Part shown: positions 43,630 through 53,566 of the stretch, piece after piece
Position numbering within the stretch: the stretch's first letter is position 1
How the letters are laid out: every line of letters starts with the position of its first letter
Assembly: GCF_000687715.1 (NCBI RefSeq)
Contig: NZ_JHXD01000017.1
Span: forward strand, 21,327 to 85,326
Length of the DNA stretch: 64,000 nucleotides
Source: Xylanibacter ruminicola Ga6B6
Lineage (GTDB): Bacteria > Bacteroidota > Bacteroidia > Bacteroidales > Bacteroidaceae
Direction of reading: 5' to 3'
Position numbers and translations under genes: made by a program
The notes under the pieces: model-generated
Seen by the model: only the letters and a program-made list of their open reading frames with translations
The model's database searches: none
Told to the model about the DNA's origin: nothing

Positions 43630-44922
43630 TTAAATTTGGTCAAACGCCTGCGACAAGTCGGCAATGATGTCGTCGATGTGCTCAGTACCGATACTCAAGC
43701 GGATGGTTGATGGCGTGATGTGCTGCTCGGCCAGCTCCTCAGGACTCAGCTGTGAGTGAGTGGTGGTATATGGGTGGATAACCAGACTCTTCACATCGGC
43801 CACGTTAGCCAGCAGTGAGAAAATCTGCAGGGCATCGATAAACTTCCAGGCCTCTTCCTGTCCGCCCTTAATCTCGAAGGTGAAAATTGAGCCACCACCC
43901 TGTGGGAAGTACTTATTGTACAAAGCATGGTCGTGATGACTTGCCAATGCTGGGTGATTAACCTTAGCCACCTTTGGATGGTTGGCCAGGAAGTCAACAA
44001 CCTTCAGTGCATTCTCCACGTGGCGCTCTACACGCAGACTCAGTGTCTCAACACCCTGCAGCAGGATAAAGGCATTGAATGGCGACAGTGTAGCTCCGGT
44101 ATCGCGCAGAATCACGGCACGGATACGAGTCACGTAAGCGGCAGCACCTACTGCATCGGCAAATACGATACCATGGTACGATGGATCGGGCTTAGCCAGT
44201 GTGGGGAATTTTTCGGGATTAGCCTTCCAGTCGAACTTACCACCATCTACAATCACACCACCCAGTGAGGTTCCGTGTCCACCCAGGAACTTAGTGGCCG
44301 AGTGTACTACGATGTCGGCACCATGCTCCAATGGACGGATCAGGTATGGGGTACCGAAGGTGTTATCAACGATGAATGGGATGCCATACTTGTGAGCAAC
44401 AGCAGCCACACCCTCAAGATCGAGCACATCGCTGTTAGGGTTACCGAAGGTCTCGGCATATACTACTTTTGTGTTGGGCTTGATGGCAGCCTCGAGCGCA
44501 GCCAGATCGTTTACATTCACAATGGTATTGGTAATGCCCTGGGTAGCCAGTGTATGGGTAATGAGGTTGTAAGAACCACCATACAGGTTATCAGCAGCTA
44601 CGATATGGTCACCTGCCTGCACAATGTTCTGCAGAGCGTAAGTAATAGCGGCTGCACCACTGGCAACTGCAAGACCTGCTACTCCACCTTCGAGTGCTGC
44701 TACACGATCCTCGAACACACCTTGTGTAGAGTTGGTCAGTCGACCGTAGATATTACCAGCATCGCGAAGTCCGAAACGATCGGCAGCATGCTTTGAGTTA
44801 TGGAACACATAGCTTGTGGTCTGATAGATGGGCACGGCACGTGCATCAGTAGCGGGGTCGGCCTGTTCCTGGCCTACATGCAGTTGCAAAGTCTCGAAAC
44901 GATAATTCTTACTTGTACTCAT
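43630..44922 (-). CDS. metY: O-acetylhomoserine sulfhydrylase/aminocarboxypropyltransferase
   Basis: 430 residues of the Cys/Met metabolism PLP family. Visible marks are [28 protein letters not shown], the PLP lysine motif [13 protein letters not shown] and [12 protein letters not shown] at the end. Length above 420 and the [12 protein letters not shown] segment favour MetY over MetB. It uses sulfide to form homocysteine. It diverges from an Lrp regulator and sits next to cysK, a sulfur assimilation neighbourhood. Confidence 0.93.
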   Translation of the reverse strand: MSTSKNYRFETLQLHVGQEQADPATDARAVPIYQTTSYVFHNSKHAADRFGLRDAGNIYGRLTNSTQGVFEDRVAALEGGVAGLAVASGAAAITYALQNIVQAGDHIVAADNLYGGSYNLITHTLATQGITNTIVNVNDLAALEAAIKPNTKVVYAETFGNPNSDVLDLEGVAAVAHKYGIPFIVDNTFGTPYLIRPLEHGADIVVHSATKFLGGHGTSLGGVIVDGGKFDWKANPEKFPTLAKPDPSYHGIVFADAVGAAAYVTRIRAVILRDTGATLSPFNAFILLQGVETLSLRVERHVENALKVVDFLANHPKVAKVNHPALASHHDHALYNKYFPQGGGSIFTFEIKGGQEEAWKFIDALQIFSLLANVADVKSLVIHPYTTTHSQLSPEELAEQHITPSTIRLSIGTEHIDDIIADLSQAFDQI

Positions 44923-44964
44923 AACTTTATTCCTTTCTTTTTATTTGATTAAACTTTCTGGGTG

Positions 44965-45031
44965 CAAAGGTAATAGGTTTAGAAAAATCTACCAAATTTC
45001 TTGTTTAATTCAGAAAATATACCTAATTTTG
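44965..45031. promoter_or_regulatory. Divergent promoters of metY and the Lrp gene
   Basis: The minus-strand -7 box TACCTTTG (44972-44965) serves metY and the plus-strand TAATTTTG (45024-45031) serves the Lrp gene. The 50-bp gap is AT-rich; Lrp could act here on both genes. Confidence 0.6.
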
Positions 45032-45100
45032 CAGTCGAGAAAGAAAATCTTTCCGTTTAAGAGCTTAAAATAGTATCCAAACAGAATAAAACTCTAAGTT

Positions 45101-45568
45101 ATGGCAGATATCCTGGACGAAACCGACTTGCAGATACTGAAAACACTGCAAAAAAACGCCAAATTGACCACCAAAGAGCTGGCCGATGCCGTTCATTTAA
45201 CACCAACCCCCGTCTTTGAGCGTCAGAAACGACTCGAAAGACAGGGGTATATTAAAAAGTATGTGGCTATTCTCGATCCCGAGAAATTGGGTCAGGGCAT
45301 GCAGGTTTTCTGCAAGGTTAAACTCAAGCATATTAACCACGAGATTGCCGACTCATTTGTTCGTCGCATCCAGCGCATACCTGAGGTTACCGAATGCTAC
45401 AACACCTCGGGTGCCTACGACTACCTTTTAAAGGTACGCGCGCGCGACATGAAACAATACCAGGAATTCGTGCTCAACAAACTGGGCGAGATAGAAAGCC
45501 TGGCCTCTATCGAGAGCACCTTTGTGATGAGCGAGGTGAAACAGAACTACGGTATCCACATCGGCTGA
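45101..45568 (+). CDS. Lrp/AsnC-family transcriptional regulator
   Basis: 155 residues: N-terminal winged HTH (DETDLQILKTLQKNAKLTTK, VHLTPTPVFERQKRLERQGY) and a RAM ligand-binding domain (VFCKVKLKH, SGAYDYLLKVRARD). Members sense amino acids. Its place divergent from metY suggests control of methionine or cysteine genes. Length is typical. Confidence 0.95.
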   Translation: MADILDETDLQILKTLQKNAKLTTKELADAVHLTPTPVFERQKRLERQGYIKKYVAILDPEKLGQGMQVFCKVKLKHINHEIADSFVRRIQRIPEVTECYNTSGAYDYLLKVRARDMKQYQEFVLNKLGEIESLASIESTFVMSEVKQNYGIHIG

Positions 45569-45571
45569 ATA

Positions 45572-46015
45572 TTATTTTTGTCGTAATGTGTTGATGATGG
45601 TGTCCAGTTCACCAGCCAACCGCTCATAGTCGTCAAGCTGGAACGGACAAGCACTCAGCTCACGGCCCATACCGGCGGGAATAACCTGATAAGCCTGCTC
45701 TTCCATCGCCTTACCTTTCTCGGTAAGCGATACTATCTGCTGGCGCTTATCCTCCTTTCCGCGCTGTCGGGTCACTATGCCCAGTTTCTCCATACGCTGC
45801 AGCAGCGGCGTAACGGTGTTAGTCTCCAGCAGCAGTCGGCGTGCAATGTCGTTCACAGGTTGGGCGTCCTGCTCCCACAGTACCATCATTACCAGATACT
45901 GCGGATAGGTAATACCCAGCTCATTCAGCAGAGGCGTATAAGCCTGAGTTATTAAACGTGTAGCCGTATACAAACGGAAGCAGACTTGATTATCGAGTCG
46001 TAATTCTTCGTGCAT
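45572..46015 (-). CDS. MarR-family peroxide sensor of the OhrR type
   Basis: 147 residues. The N-terminus LRLDNQVCFRLYTATRLI carries C12 in the position of the reactive cysteine of OhrR. The winged HTH includes NDIARRLLLETNTVTPLLQR and GIVTRQRGKEDKRQ. OhrR proteins release DNA when this cysteine is oxidised by organic hydroperoxides. It follows the glutathione peroxidase gene by 22 bp and the promoter has three matching palindromes, so autoregulation of the pair is likely. Confidence 0.9.
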   Translation of the reverse strand: MHEELRLDNQVCFRLYTATRLITQAYTPLLNELGITYPQYLVMMVLWEQDAQPVNDIARRLLLETNTVTPLLQRMEKLGIVTRQRGKEDKRQQIVSLTEKGKAMEEQAYQVIPAGMGRELSACPFQLDDYERLAGELDTIINTLRQK

Positions 46016-46037
46016 ATTTTTTATTTTTAATTTTCAA

Positions 46038-46583
46038 TTAACCAAGCATGGCCTCAATGTCCTTCTCAAAGTCAGCGGGCTCGGTAGTAGGTGCATAGCG
46101 CTTAATGGTATCACCGTCTTTCGAAATCAGAAACTTGGTGAAATTCCACTTAATATCGCTGTCCTTCTCTACACTCTTGCTGATGGTTTTGAAGAGAGCC
46201 TTGGCAGCCTTGGCCTTTAAACCTTTATACTCCTCGGTGGGAGCCTGTGTCTTCAGATACTCAAAAATAGGATCGGCAGCAGCACCATTCACATCAATCT
46301 TCTTCATAATCTGGAAGGTAACGCCGTAGTTCAACTGGCAGAACTCGCTAATCTCGCTGTCGGTACCTGGATCCTGCTCCTTAAACTGGTTGCAGGGAAA
46401 ACCGATAACCACCAGTCCCTGATCCTTATACTTCTGGTTCAACGCCTCCAATCCTTCGAACTGAGGGGTGAATCCGCACTTGCTGGCTGTGTTAACTACC
46501 AGCAACACCTTTCCCTGGAACTCAGAGAAATCAATCTCCTTACCTTTGCTCGTCAGAGCCTTGAAATCATAAATCTTACTCAT
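46038..46583 (-). CDS. Glutathione/thioredoxin peroxidase (GPx family)
   Basis: 181 residues from [20 protein letters not shown]. The peroxidatic cysteine is C36 in [17 protein letters not shown] and WNFTKFLI are the other GPx marks. The Cys form usually takes electrons from thioredoxin and reduces lipid or organic hydroperoxides. The start is downstream of operator 1 and the -7 box (46620-46613), which excludes the longer frame. It is co-transcribed with the OhrR-type gene. Confidence 0.94.
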   Translation of the reverse strand: MSKIYDFKALTSKGKEIDFSEFQGKVLLVVNTASKCGFTPQFEGLEALNQKYKDQGLVVIGFPCNQFKEQDPGTDSEISEFCQLNYGVTFQIMKKIDVNGAAADPIFEYLKTQAPTEEYKGLKAKAAKALFKTISKSVEKDSDIKWNFTKFLISKDGDTIKRYAPTTEPADFEKDIEAMLG

Positions 46584-46600
46584 ATCATTATTACAATTAT

Positions 46601-46692
46601 ATCGTTTGCGATGCAAAGGTAAGCATAATTATTTATATCGCAAGCGATTTAGTAAAAACTTTAAGAGAGTTTAACTATATATCGCTTGCGAT
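46601..46692. promoter_or_regulatory. Three OhrR-type palindromic operators
   Basis: ATCGTTTGCGAT (46601-46612), ATCGCAAGCGAT (46637-46648) and ATCGCTTGCGAT (46681-46692) share the dyad ATCGCnnGCGAT. The first directly adjoins and partly overlaps the -7 box TACCTTTG (minus strand, 46620-46613), where a repressor would block transcription of the peroxidase gene. The third lies near the end of the nitroreductase gene. Confidence 0.85.
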
Positions 46693-46712
46693 ACGTATTT
46701 AGAAATCCTTGA

Positions 46713-47330
46713 TTAGAAGAACTTTACGATATCATCCAGATCGCGTCTGTCGGGATGTGTAGGCTCTTCGGCTCTGTAGCCCAAGGCAATCACAGCCATG
46801 ATAGTCTCGTTCTCGGGGATGTCAAACAGTGCTCTCAGTTGGTCGGCGTCGCGCATACCCATAATCAGGGTATCGAATCCCATGGCACGTGCCTTCAATA
46901 TCAGGTAGCAGTTGCTCAGTCCGTTATCGTAGGCACCCCAGCCTTCGCCTACCTCGTTGGTAGCCTGTCCCTGGAAATAGCCCGATTTTCCGCGCTCAAA
47001 GGTTGACACAATCAGTACCGGTGCATCGGCCACGCGATCCTTGTTGGCGCCAATCATCTCCATGGCGGCCTTCAGTTTCTCCTCGCCGATAGCCACATAA
47101 TACTTCGAAGGCTGCTGGTTAGCCCACGATGGTGCCTCCTGGGTAGCCTTGAGCAGTTCACGCACCTCGGCCTCCGAGATTTTCTTGGTAGCATCGTAGC
47201 TGCGTACGCTTCTACGGGTGGTTAAAACTTCGTCGAACGATACCGACGTCTCTGTGTTGGTGTTGTCATTATGGCAACTGGTTAAAGCAAGCAGCACTGT
47301 GGCTGCACCTAATAAAAACTTTATTTTCAT
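46713..47330 (-). CDS. Nitroreductase-family lipoprotein
   Basis: 205 residues: lipoprotein signal (LLALTSCHND, C19), then a nitroreductase domain with TTRRSVRSYD (FMN-binding Arg/Ser), APSWANQQPSKY and GWGAYDNGLS. Nitroreductases are normally cytoplasmic FMN enzymes using NAD(P)H, so export as a lipoprotein raises the question of the electron donor. It ends 21 bases before operator 3 of the OhrR-controlled pair. Confidence 0.88.
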   Translation of the reverse strand: MKIKFLLGAATVLLALTSCHNDNTNTETSVSFDEVLTTRRSVRSYDATKKISEAEVRELLKATQEAPSWANQQPSKYYVAIGEEKLKAAMEMIGANKDRVADAPVLIVSTFERGKSGYFQGQATNEVGEGWGAYDNGLSNCYLILKARAMGFDTLIMGMRDADQLRALFDIPENETIMAVIALGYRAEEPTHPDRRDLDDIVKFF

Positions 47331-47348
47331 TGGTTGTTATCATTAAAA

Positions 47349-47400
47349 ATTACTATCTTCGTAACCACGTTTTTGTCATTGTGGCCACAAAGATAGTAAT
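47349..47400 (-). promoter_or_regulatory. Promoter and large dyad before the nitroreductase gene
   Basis: Arms 47349-47368 and 47381-47400 match at 17 of 20 positions. The right arm contains the minus-strand -7 box TATCTTTG (47395-47388). The other arm has the altered box TATCTTCG pointing the opposite way. Confidence 0.6.
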
Positions 47401-47440
47401 AATTCTTTAACGCCGCATCATTTGGGCGTTGATTTTAATC

Positions 47441-48796
47441 TTATTTTTGAAATAATCGGGCGATAGCGGCTGCCTGCTGAATGCGGTTACCCATGCCGAT
47501 ACCGTCGCGCAGATTACCGGCTATAATCAATCCGGGGTACTGCTGCTGGATAGCCTCCACCGCCTTAAAGCGCTCGCCACTGTCGGCGCCATACTGCGGG
47601 ATGGCATGCTCATGACGGAAGATACGTATCATGTCGGGCTCTACGTTCATAGGATATTTCAGCATACTGTGGAAAGCCTCGCGCACCATCGAGCGTATCT
47701 CGGCATCGCTCTTCTGCAGATAGTCGGTATGACGGGCGCCACCCATAAAGTACGAGTACAGGGCACCACCCTCGGGCGCACGCTGCACAAAGCAGGCCGA
47801 TGGGAACAAGATTCCCAGCACCTTCTTCTGCTCCTTGCTGGGCACCAATCCGCCAAAGGCCGCATAGTCGATACCGCCTGTGTTCTTAATGCCCACGCAC
47901 ACCTGTATGATAGGTGCATAGTAAAGCTTGCTGATAGGTGTCATCTGCTCCTGCGCCACAAAGGGCAGCAACGACGGCAAGGCATAGGCACCCACGGTGG
48001 TAATCACATGGTTGCAGTGTATCTCCTCGGTACAATTGTTATAGCGTATCAGCCATTTGTGCTCGCCATCGGGCATCACCGTTATCGCCTGCGCACCGGT
48101 TACGATGTCAATCCCCTCAGCCAGTGCCTCTACCAGATTCTGCAAACCGCCAAAGGCCGAGAACACCTTCTTGGTTGCCAAGCGGTCGCGCTCGCTCTTG
48201 GGTTCCTTGGCCTTAGCAATGGCACCACGCACAAAACTGCCGTAGTTAGCCTCCAAATTATAAAGCTTAGGCAACGCATAGCGGGTGGTCAGCTTCATCG
48301 GATCGCCGGCATACACACCCGACACAAACGGATCAACAGCATACTCGTAGAACGAGCGGCCCAGTCGGCGCTGTGCCAGTGCACCTACAGGTTCATCAGG
48401 GTCGGTACCCTTCTTACGCCAGGGCTCACCCAGTATGCGGAACTTGTCCTTCAGTGTAAACAAGGGGGTACTGATAGCTGCTGGCAGACTGGCTGGCAAA
48501 GCATGAAACTCACTGCCTTTCCATATCAGGCGGCGCTTCGACGATTCACGGGCTGTCTCCATCTGGCAGCGTCCCTCCAGATCGCGGAACAACTCGGTTA
48601 CCTCGGGAAACGATACCACGCCTGTGTTAGGACCACTCTCGAACGTAAAACCCTCTTCGTTGTGCGTCGCTATCTGGCCACCTATGCGGTTCTGCTTTTC
48701 AAGCACCAGCACATCGCGGCCCATCTTCTTCAAGTTAAAGGCAGTGCTCAGTCCAGTCAGTCCGGCACCTATCACTACTATATCACGTTTTTGCAT
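47441..48796 (-). CDS. hemG: Protoporphyrinogen oxidase (FAD, HemY type)
   Basis: 451 residues. The FAD-binding Rossmann motif VIGAGLTGLSTAFNL is at the N-terminus, followed by EKQNRIGGQIATHNEEGFTF and a C-terminal FAD motif around GIGMGNRIQQA. It oxidises coproporphyrinogen or protoporphyrinogen to the porphyrin in heme synthesis; the oxygen dependence cannot be read from sequence. It lies two bases downstream of hemN. Confidence 0.92.
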   Translation of the reverse strand: MQKRDIVVIGAGLTGLSTAFNLKKMGRDVLVLEKQNRIGGQIATHNEEGFTFESGPNTGVVSFPEVTELFRDLEGRCQMETARESSKRRLIWKGSEFHALPASLPAAISTPLFTLKDKFRILGEPWRKKGTDPDEPVGALAQRRLGRSFYEYAVDPFVSGVYAGDPMKLTTRYALPKLYNLEANYGSFVRGAIAKAKEPKSERDRLATKKVFSAFGGLQNLVEALAEGIDIVTGAQAITVMPDGEHKWLIRYNNCTEEIHCNHVITTVGAYALPSLLPFVAQEQMTPISKLYYAPIIQVCVGIKNTGGIDYAAFGGLVPSKEQKKVLGILFPSACFVQRAPEGGALYSYFMGGARHTDYLQKSDAEIRSMVREAFHSMLKYPMNVEPDMIRIFRHEHAIPQYGADSGERFKAVEAIQQQYPGLIIAGNLRDGIGMGNRIQQAAAIARLFQK

Positions 48797-48798
48797 TG

Positions 48799-50163
48799 TT
48801 ATATCGGTTTTGAGAATTGTTTATCATTATGAGCCATCAGTGGGTCGAGCGCAGCAGCCACGCAGCGCACAAACGGGCGCCCACAGGTGTTCACCTCAAT
48901 ATGGTCGTTGTCAAAGCGCAACAGTCCGTCGGCCTGCATCTCGCTGAACGTCGTCTCGTTGTAGCCACAGGCCTCGCGCACCTCATCGGCACTCACACCC
49001 AGGTGTGCAGCCACGTCGCTCCAGTTCAGGGTGTAGTTACACATCAGTGTCTCCACCACCTGTCGCACCAGCTTTTCCTGGGGGGTAAGATGATAGCCGC
49101 GTGAAATGTAGAGCTGCCCCTGGTTCAGGGTTTCAATATATGTGTTGATATCGCGACCGTTCTGGGCATAGCAATCATCCAGCTGACTGATACCCGTTAC
49201 ACCAAAGGCATACACCTGAGCCGTAGTTCTACGTGTGCAGTAGCCCTGGAAGTTACGGTGCAGCTGTCCCTTGCCAAGTGCCACAGCCAGTTCGTCATCG
49301 GGCAACACAAAATGGTCCAGACCGATAGGCTGATAGCCAGCTGCTGTCAGCACCTCGGCAGCCGCCTCGTACATGCCGTTCTTCTCCTGGTTGGCAGGCA
49401 GTCCCACCTTATCCAGTATCTGCTGTCGTGGGAACAGCTTTGGCAGATGTGCATACGAGAAAGTTACCAGTCGCTCAGGTCGCCATGCAGCTGCCTGCTC
49501 AATGGTGCGACGGAACGAGTCGATGGTTTGCAGGGGTAATCCATACAGGAAGTCGAGATTCACCGTTGCCCCGCTCTCGTGCAGCATCTCAAGAATCTCA
49601 CCCACAGGCATCATCGACTCACGTCGGTTCACCACCTTCAGCACTTCGGGGCGCAAATCCTGCACACCCAGACTATAGCGTGTAAAACCGCATGCAGCAA
49701 GCTGCTGCCAGTCGTTGACATCCAGATACCCCGGATGGCACTCGATGGCAATCTCGGGATGCTCAATGGCAGGCGCTATCGAAAGCAGGTGCTCGTTCAG
49801 TTCCTTAATCATGGCAATGGGCAATGCCGTAGGACTGCCGCCGCCATAGTGTATCTGCGAGATCTGTCGGCCACCGCTGATATGCCTGGCCACCAGGTCA
49901 ATCTCCTTGTGCAGGGCCTCAACATACGCCTTTACCACCTCGGGCTTGGCCTGAGGGTACGAGTTGCAGCCACAGTAATGGCACAAGTGCCTGCAAAAGG
50001 GGATATGCAGGTAGAATGATATCTGGTTTTGTCGGGCCTCGTTACTCTGATCAACCATCGAAAGATAGTCGGCCTCGGTAAAGCTACTAAAGTAATTTGC
50101 CGGTGGATAGCTGGTGTATCTCGGCACCGGGCGGTTATACTTCTCAATAATGTCTGTTTGCAT
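48799..50163 (-). CDS. hemN: Oxygen-independent coproporphyrinogen III oxidase
   Basis: 454 residues from MQTDIIEKYNRPVPRYTSYP, the usual HemN N-terminus. The radical-SAM cluster motif is C57-x3-C61-x2-C64 (PFCRHLCHYCGC); GGGSPTAL and the HemN C-terminal domain follow. It decarboxylates coproporphyrinogen III anaerobically. The -7 box is only five bases from the ATG, implying a leaderless message, and the promoter shares GGGATTGTG-N18-TACCTTTG with cysK. Confidence 0.95.
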   Translation of the reverse strand: MQTDIIEKYNRPVPRYTSYPPANYFSSFTEADYLSMVDQSNEARQNQISFYLHIPFCRHLCHYCGCNSYPQAKPEVVKAYVEALHKEIDLVARHISGGRQISQIHYGGGSPTALPIAMIKELNEHLLSIAPAIEHPEIAIECHPGYLDVNDWQQLAACGFTRYSLGVQDLRPEVLKVVNRRESMMPVGEILEMLHESGATVNLDFLYGLPLQTIDSFRRTIEQAAAWRPERLVTFSYAHLPKLFPRQQILDKVGLPANQEKNGMYEAAAEVLTAAGYQPIGLDHFVLPDDELAVALGKGQLHRNFQGYCTRRTTAQVYAFGVTGISQLDDCYAQNGRDINTYIETLNQGQLYISRGYHLTPQEKLVRQVVETLMCNYTLNWSDVAAHLGVSADEVREACGYNETTFSEMQADGLLRFDNDHIEVNTCGRPFVRCVAAALDPLMAHNDKQFSKPI

Positions 50164-50168
50164 GGGTG

Positions 50169-50203
50169 CAAAGGTACTACATTCAGCCGGCCCACACAAT
50201 CCC
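50169..50203 (-). promoter_or_regulatory. hemN promoter with GGGATTGTG element
   Basis: Minus strand: -7 box TACCTTTG (50176-50169) and GGGATTGTG (50203-50195) at the same 18-bp distance as in two other promoters of this window. The upstream dyad ATACC-N8-GGTAT is absent here. Confidence 0.7.
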
Positions 50204-50216
50204 TATTTATATGGAT

Positions 50217-51080
50217 TTACAGTTTAAAATGACTTTTGCGGTATTGCTGGGGCGTCATGCCCGAGTTTTTCTTGAAAATGCGGCTAAAGTACGAGTAGTC
50301 GTCGTAGCCTAACGCATCGGCTATACGGTTCACGCCCATGTTGGTGGTTACCAGTGTCAGCTCGGCCTTCTCCAGCTTGCGCTTGGTAATAAAGGCATTG
50401 GGTGTTTCGCCCGTTTCGTGCTTAAACACGCGTATGAAATGATCCTTCGACATGCAGGCATTTTCGGCCAGCTGCTCTATGTCGAGCCTGTCGCCGATGT
50501 GCTTGCGTATATAGGCCAGCGTCAGCTGTATGCGGTCGTCCTTCACATCGGCCTTAGGCGTGGCATACTTCAGGAATCGCGACATCAGGATGTACAGGAT
50601 GCCACGACTCTCCACCTTATCACAGAACGGACGGCGCTGGTTCAGTTCCAGATTACTAATCAGCGTCTGGTGGTTGTCGTACGCTTCGGGGTCCGACTGC
50701 TGCAGCTTCAGGAACGGGTTGATAAAGCACAGGCGCTTAATGAGTTCCAGATCGCCCGGAGCCGCTTTTACCTCCACGGGATAGTCCCATTGGTCCAGTA
50801 TGCTCATGTCGCTCTGCATATCCTCGTATATATGTATATAATAATGTGAGAACGGTGAATCGCAGATATAGCTGTGCATGGTATAGGCTGGTATAAAATA
50901 CAGATGCTTAGGTATAAGCGTATAAACGCCCGACGGCATCTCAACCTGCGCCGTACCATCGGTAACGTAATACAAGCGCGCAAACGGACTGCGCACATTT
51001 TTCCAGTTCCAGTCGGCCATGTGGTCGGCCAGTCCTACGTTCAGGGTCAGTAAGTGAAGCTTGTCTATAGGATAGTTCAT
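50217..51080 (-). CDS. AraC-family transcriptional regulator
   Basis: 287 residues: N-terminal cupin-like ligand domain (YYVTDGTAQVEMPSGVYTLI) and a C-terminal double HTH (LAENACMSKDHFIRVFKHET, ADALGYDDYSYFSRIFKKNS, GMTPQQYRK). It diverges from the fucose genes and probably activates them in response to a sugar; hemN lies on its other side. No clean -7 box was found for it in 51081-51294, which otherwise shows only AT-rich sequence. Confidence 0.9.
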   Translation of the reverse strand: MNYPIDKLHLLTLNVGLADHMADWNWKNVRSPFARLYYVTDGTAQVEMPSGVYTLIPKHLYFIPAYTMHSYICDSPFSHYYIHIYEDMQSDMSILDQWDYPVEVKAAPGDLELIKRLCFINPFLKLQQSDPEAYDNHQTLISNLELNQRRPFCDKVESRGILYILMSRFLKYATPKADVKDDRIQLTLAYIRKHIGDRLDIEQLAENACMSKDHFIRVFKHETGETPNAFITKRKLEKAELTLVTTNMGVNRIADALGYDDYSYFSRIFKKNSGMTPQQYRKSHFKL

Positions 51081-51294
51081 AAATAAATGGTTATAGCGTT
51101 TCGTTTACAAAGTAACAACATTTATTTTAATTATGCAACTAATTTGTAGTTTTTTTCAGCGCCGATTCGAAAACTAACTATAAAATATCGATAAAGTGCT
51201 ATAAATCTGAATCAAATTTAACTTTTTTCTCCTTCTGCCGTCGATTTTCTCTAAAAAAACGCGTTTGTTGATTGGTGGAATTAAAATTATTACT

Positions 51295-51302
51295 TAACTT
51301 TG
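51295..51302 (+). promoter_or_regulatory. -7 box of the fucose operon
   Basis: TAACTTTG, 26 bases before the ATG at 51329. Confidence 0.65.
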
Positions 51303-51328
51303 CGCCGACAAAAAAGAAAACTACGATA

Positions 51329-51724
51329 ATGGACGAGAAAATTTCAGGTTACAAATGCAAGACTTACAGCATGCCCGTAAAAAGGTATTGTCAAACCATG
51401 GATCTTAAAAACGATCCTGAGCTTATAGCCAAGTACAAGGAGGCGCACGACCGCCTGCATGCCTGGCCCGAAATCTTAGCAGGTATCCGCGAGGTGGGTA
51501 TCCTCGAGATGGAGCTCTACATCCTGGATAACCGCTTGTTCATGATTGTAGAAACCCCACTCGATTTTGATTGGGACAGCGCCATGGCCCGACTGGCCAC
51601 CCTGCCCCGCCAGGCCGAATGGGAGGATTACGTAGCCATGTTCCAGGCCTGCAAGCCAGGCAGCACGTCAGATGAAAAATGGCGCATGATGGACCGTATG
51701 TTTTATCTTTATGATCATGAATAA
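51329..51724 (+). CDS. L-fucose/L-rhamnose mutarotase-type protein
   Basis: 131 residues from [10 protein letters not shown]. The RhaM-like ferredoxin fold is shown by [40 protein letters not shown] and RMFYLYD. It interconverts anomers of a deoxyhexose; next to fucI the substrate is probably L-fucose. It overlaps the fucI start by eight bases. Confidence 0.85.
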   Translation: MDEKISGYKCKTYSMPVKRYCQTMDLKNDPELIAKYKEAHDRLHAWPEILAGIREVGILEMELYILDNRLFMIVETPLDFDWDSAMARLATLPRQAEWEDYVAMFQACKPGSTSDEKWRMMDRMFYLYDHE

Positions 51725-53537
51725 CTATCCTAAAATTGGTATTCGCCCCACCATCGACGGTCGTCAAGGGGGCGTTCGCGAAAGCCTCGAACAAAAAACA
51801 ATGGCTTTAGCAAAGGCTGTAGCCCAGCTCATCAGTTCAAACCTGCGTAATGGCGACGGCTCACCTGTTGAGTGCGTAATTGCCGACACTACCATCGGTC
51901 GTGTGGCCGAGAGTGCTGCCTGCGCCCAGAAGTTCGAACGCGAGGGTGTTGGTGCCACCATCACCGTTACATCGTGCTGGTGCTACGGTTCCGAAACCAT
52001 GGACATGAATCCCCACTACCCCAAGGCTGTTTGGGGCTTTAACGGCACCGAGCGCCCAGGCGCTGTATATCTGGCTGCCGTGCTGGCCGCCCACGCCCAG
52101 AAGGGATTGCCTGCCTTTGGCATCTATGGCCACGATGTGCAGGACCTTGATGATAACACCATCCCCGCCGATGTAGCCGAGAAGCTGCTGCGCTTTGCAC
52201 GTGCCGCACAGGCCGTAGCCACCATGAAGGGCAAGAGCTACCTCTCGCTGGGAAACACCTGCATGGGTATTGCCGGCAGTATCGTTAACGCCGATTTCCT
52301 GCAGCAGTATCTGGGCATGCGCACCGAGTATGTGTCGTTAGTTGAAATTCTGCGCCGTGTTGATTTCGGCATCTTCGATCCCGATGAGTTCAACAAGGCC
52401 ATGCAGTGGGTCGAGAAATACTGCAAGCCCCAGGAGGGTCACGATTATAACGAGGATCGCCCCCTGTTCCCCGGCACACCTATGACCACCTTCAACGGTA
52501 AAGGCAAGGGCAAGAACCGCCAGGAAAAGGATGCCGACTGGGAGTTCACCGTTAAGACCATGATGATTATCCGCGACCTGATGCATGGCAACCCACGCCT
52601 GCTGGAGATGGGCTATAAGGAAGAGGCCTTGGGCCACAACGCCATCTTTGGTGGTGTACAGGGCCAGCGCCAGTGGACTGATTACAAGCCCAACTTCGAC
52701 TTTCCCGAGTCGATGCTCTGCACCTCGTTCGACTGGAACGGCCGTCGCGAAGCCGATGTGCTGGCCACCGAGAACGATTTCCTCAACGGCATGTCGATGC
52801 TGTTCGGCCACCTGCTCACCAACCGCGGTGTGATGTTCTCCGACATCCGCACCTACTGGAGCCCCGAGGCTGTAGAGCGTGTGGCAGGCCATCGCCCTGA
52901 GGGACAGGCTGCCGGTGGATTCATCCACCTTATCAACAGCGGTGCCACCACACTCGATGCCACAGGCGCCATGACCGATGCTAACGGAAAGCCCACCATG
53001 AAGGAGTTCTGGAACATGACCGATGCCGACGTAGAGGCCTGCCTGAAGGCTACCAGCTGGATGCCAGCCGATCGCGACTACTTCCGTGGTGGCGGCTACA
53101 GCTCGCACTTCGTTACCAAGGGCGGCATGCCCATGACCATGATGCGTATCAACATGGTACAAGGCTTAGGTCCTGTGCTGCAGCTGGCCGAGGGCTGGAC
53201 GGTAGAACTGGATGCCGAAACCCACAACATACTTGATAAGCGTACCGATCCCACCTGGCCTACCACCTGGTTTGTGCCACGACTCGATGCTACCAAGGAT
53301 TGCTTTAAGGATGTGTACAGCGTGATGAACTGCTGGGGCGCCAACCACGGTGCCATCGCCTACGGCCATATCGGTGCCGACCTGCTCACACTCTGCTCTA
53401 TCCTGCGCATACCCGTATGCATGCACAACATAGCCGACAAGGACATCTTCCGTCCCGCTGCCTGGAATGCCTTTGGCATGGACAAGGAAGGCGCCGACTA
53501 CCGTGCCTGCCAGAATTTTGGTCCGATATATAAATAA
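51717..53537 (+). CDS. fucI: L-fucose isomerase
   Basis: 606 residues from [20 protein letters not shown] (a second start six bases upstream is possible). Family marks include [25 protein letters not shown], the Mn-ligand region with FDPDEF and ENDFLNG, and [15 protein letters not shown]. It converts L-fucose to L-fuculose in the cytoplasm. Kinase, aldolase and permease genes are not in this window. Confidence 0.96.
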   Translation: MNNYPKIGIRPTIDGRQGGVRESLEQKTMALAKAVAQLISSNLRNGDGSPVECVIADTTIGRVAESAACAQKFEREGVGATITVTSCWCYGSETMDMNPHYPKAVWGFNGTERPGAVYLAAVLAAHAQKGLPAFGIYGHDVQDLDDNTIPADVAEKLLRFARAAQAVATMKGKSYLSLGNTCMGIAGSIVNADFLQQYLGMRTEYVSLVEILRRVDFGIFDPDEFNKAMQWVEKYCKPQEGHDYNEDRPLFPGTPMTTFNGKGKGKNRQEKDADWEFTVKTMMIIRDLMHGNPRLLEMGYKEEALGHNAIFGGVQGQRQWTDYKPNFDFPESMLCTSFDWNGRREADVLATENDFLNGMSMLFGHLLTNRGVMFSDIRTYWSPEAVERVAGHRPEGQAAGGFIHLINSGATTLDATGAMTDANGKPTMKEFWNMTDADVEACLKATSWMPADRDYFRGGGYSSHFVTKGGMPMTMMRINMVQGLGPVLQLAEGWTVELDAETHNILDKRTDPTWPTTWFVPRLDATKDCFKDVYSVMNCWGANHGAIAYGHIGADLLTLCSILRIPVCMHNIADKDIFRPAAWNAFGMDKEGADYRACQNFGPIYK

Positions 53538-53566
53538 CAATTCATACTTACGTTTACTAACAATTA

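Noticed and set aside
52338..53162. 274-codon minus-strand frame inside fucI
   Set aside because: Codon-bias shadow of fucI; His/Val-rich composition typical of antisense frames in this genome.
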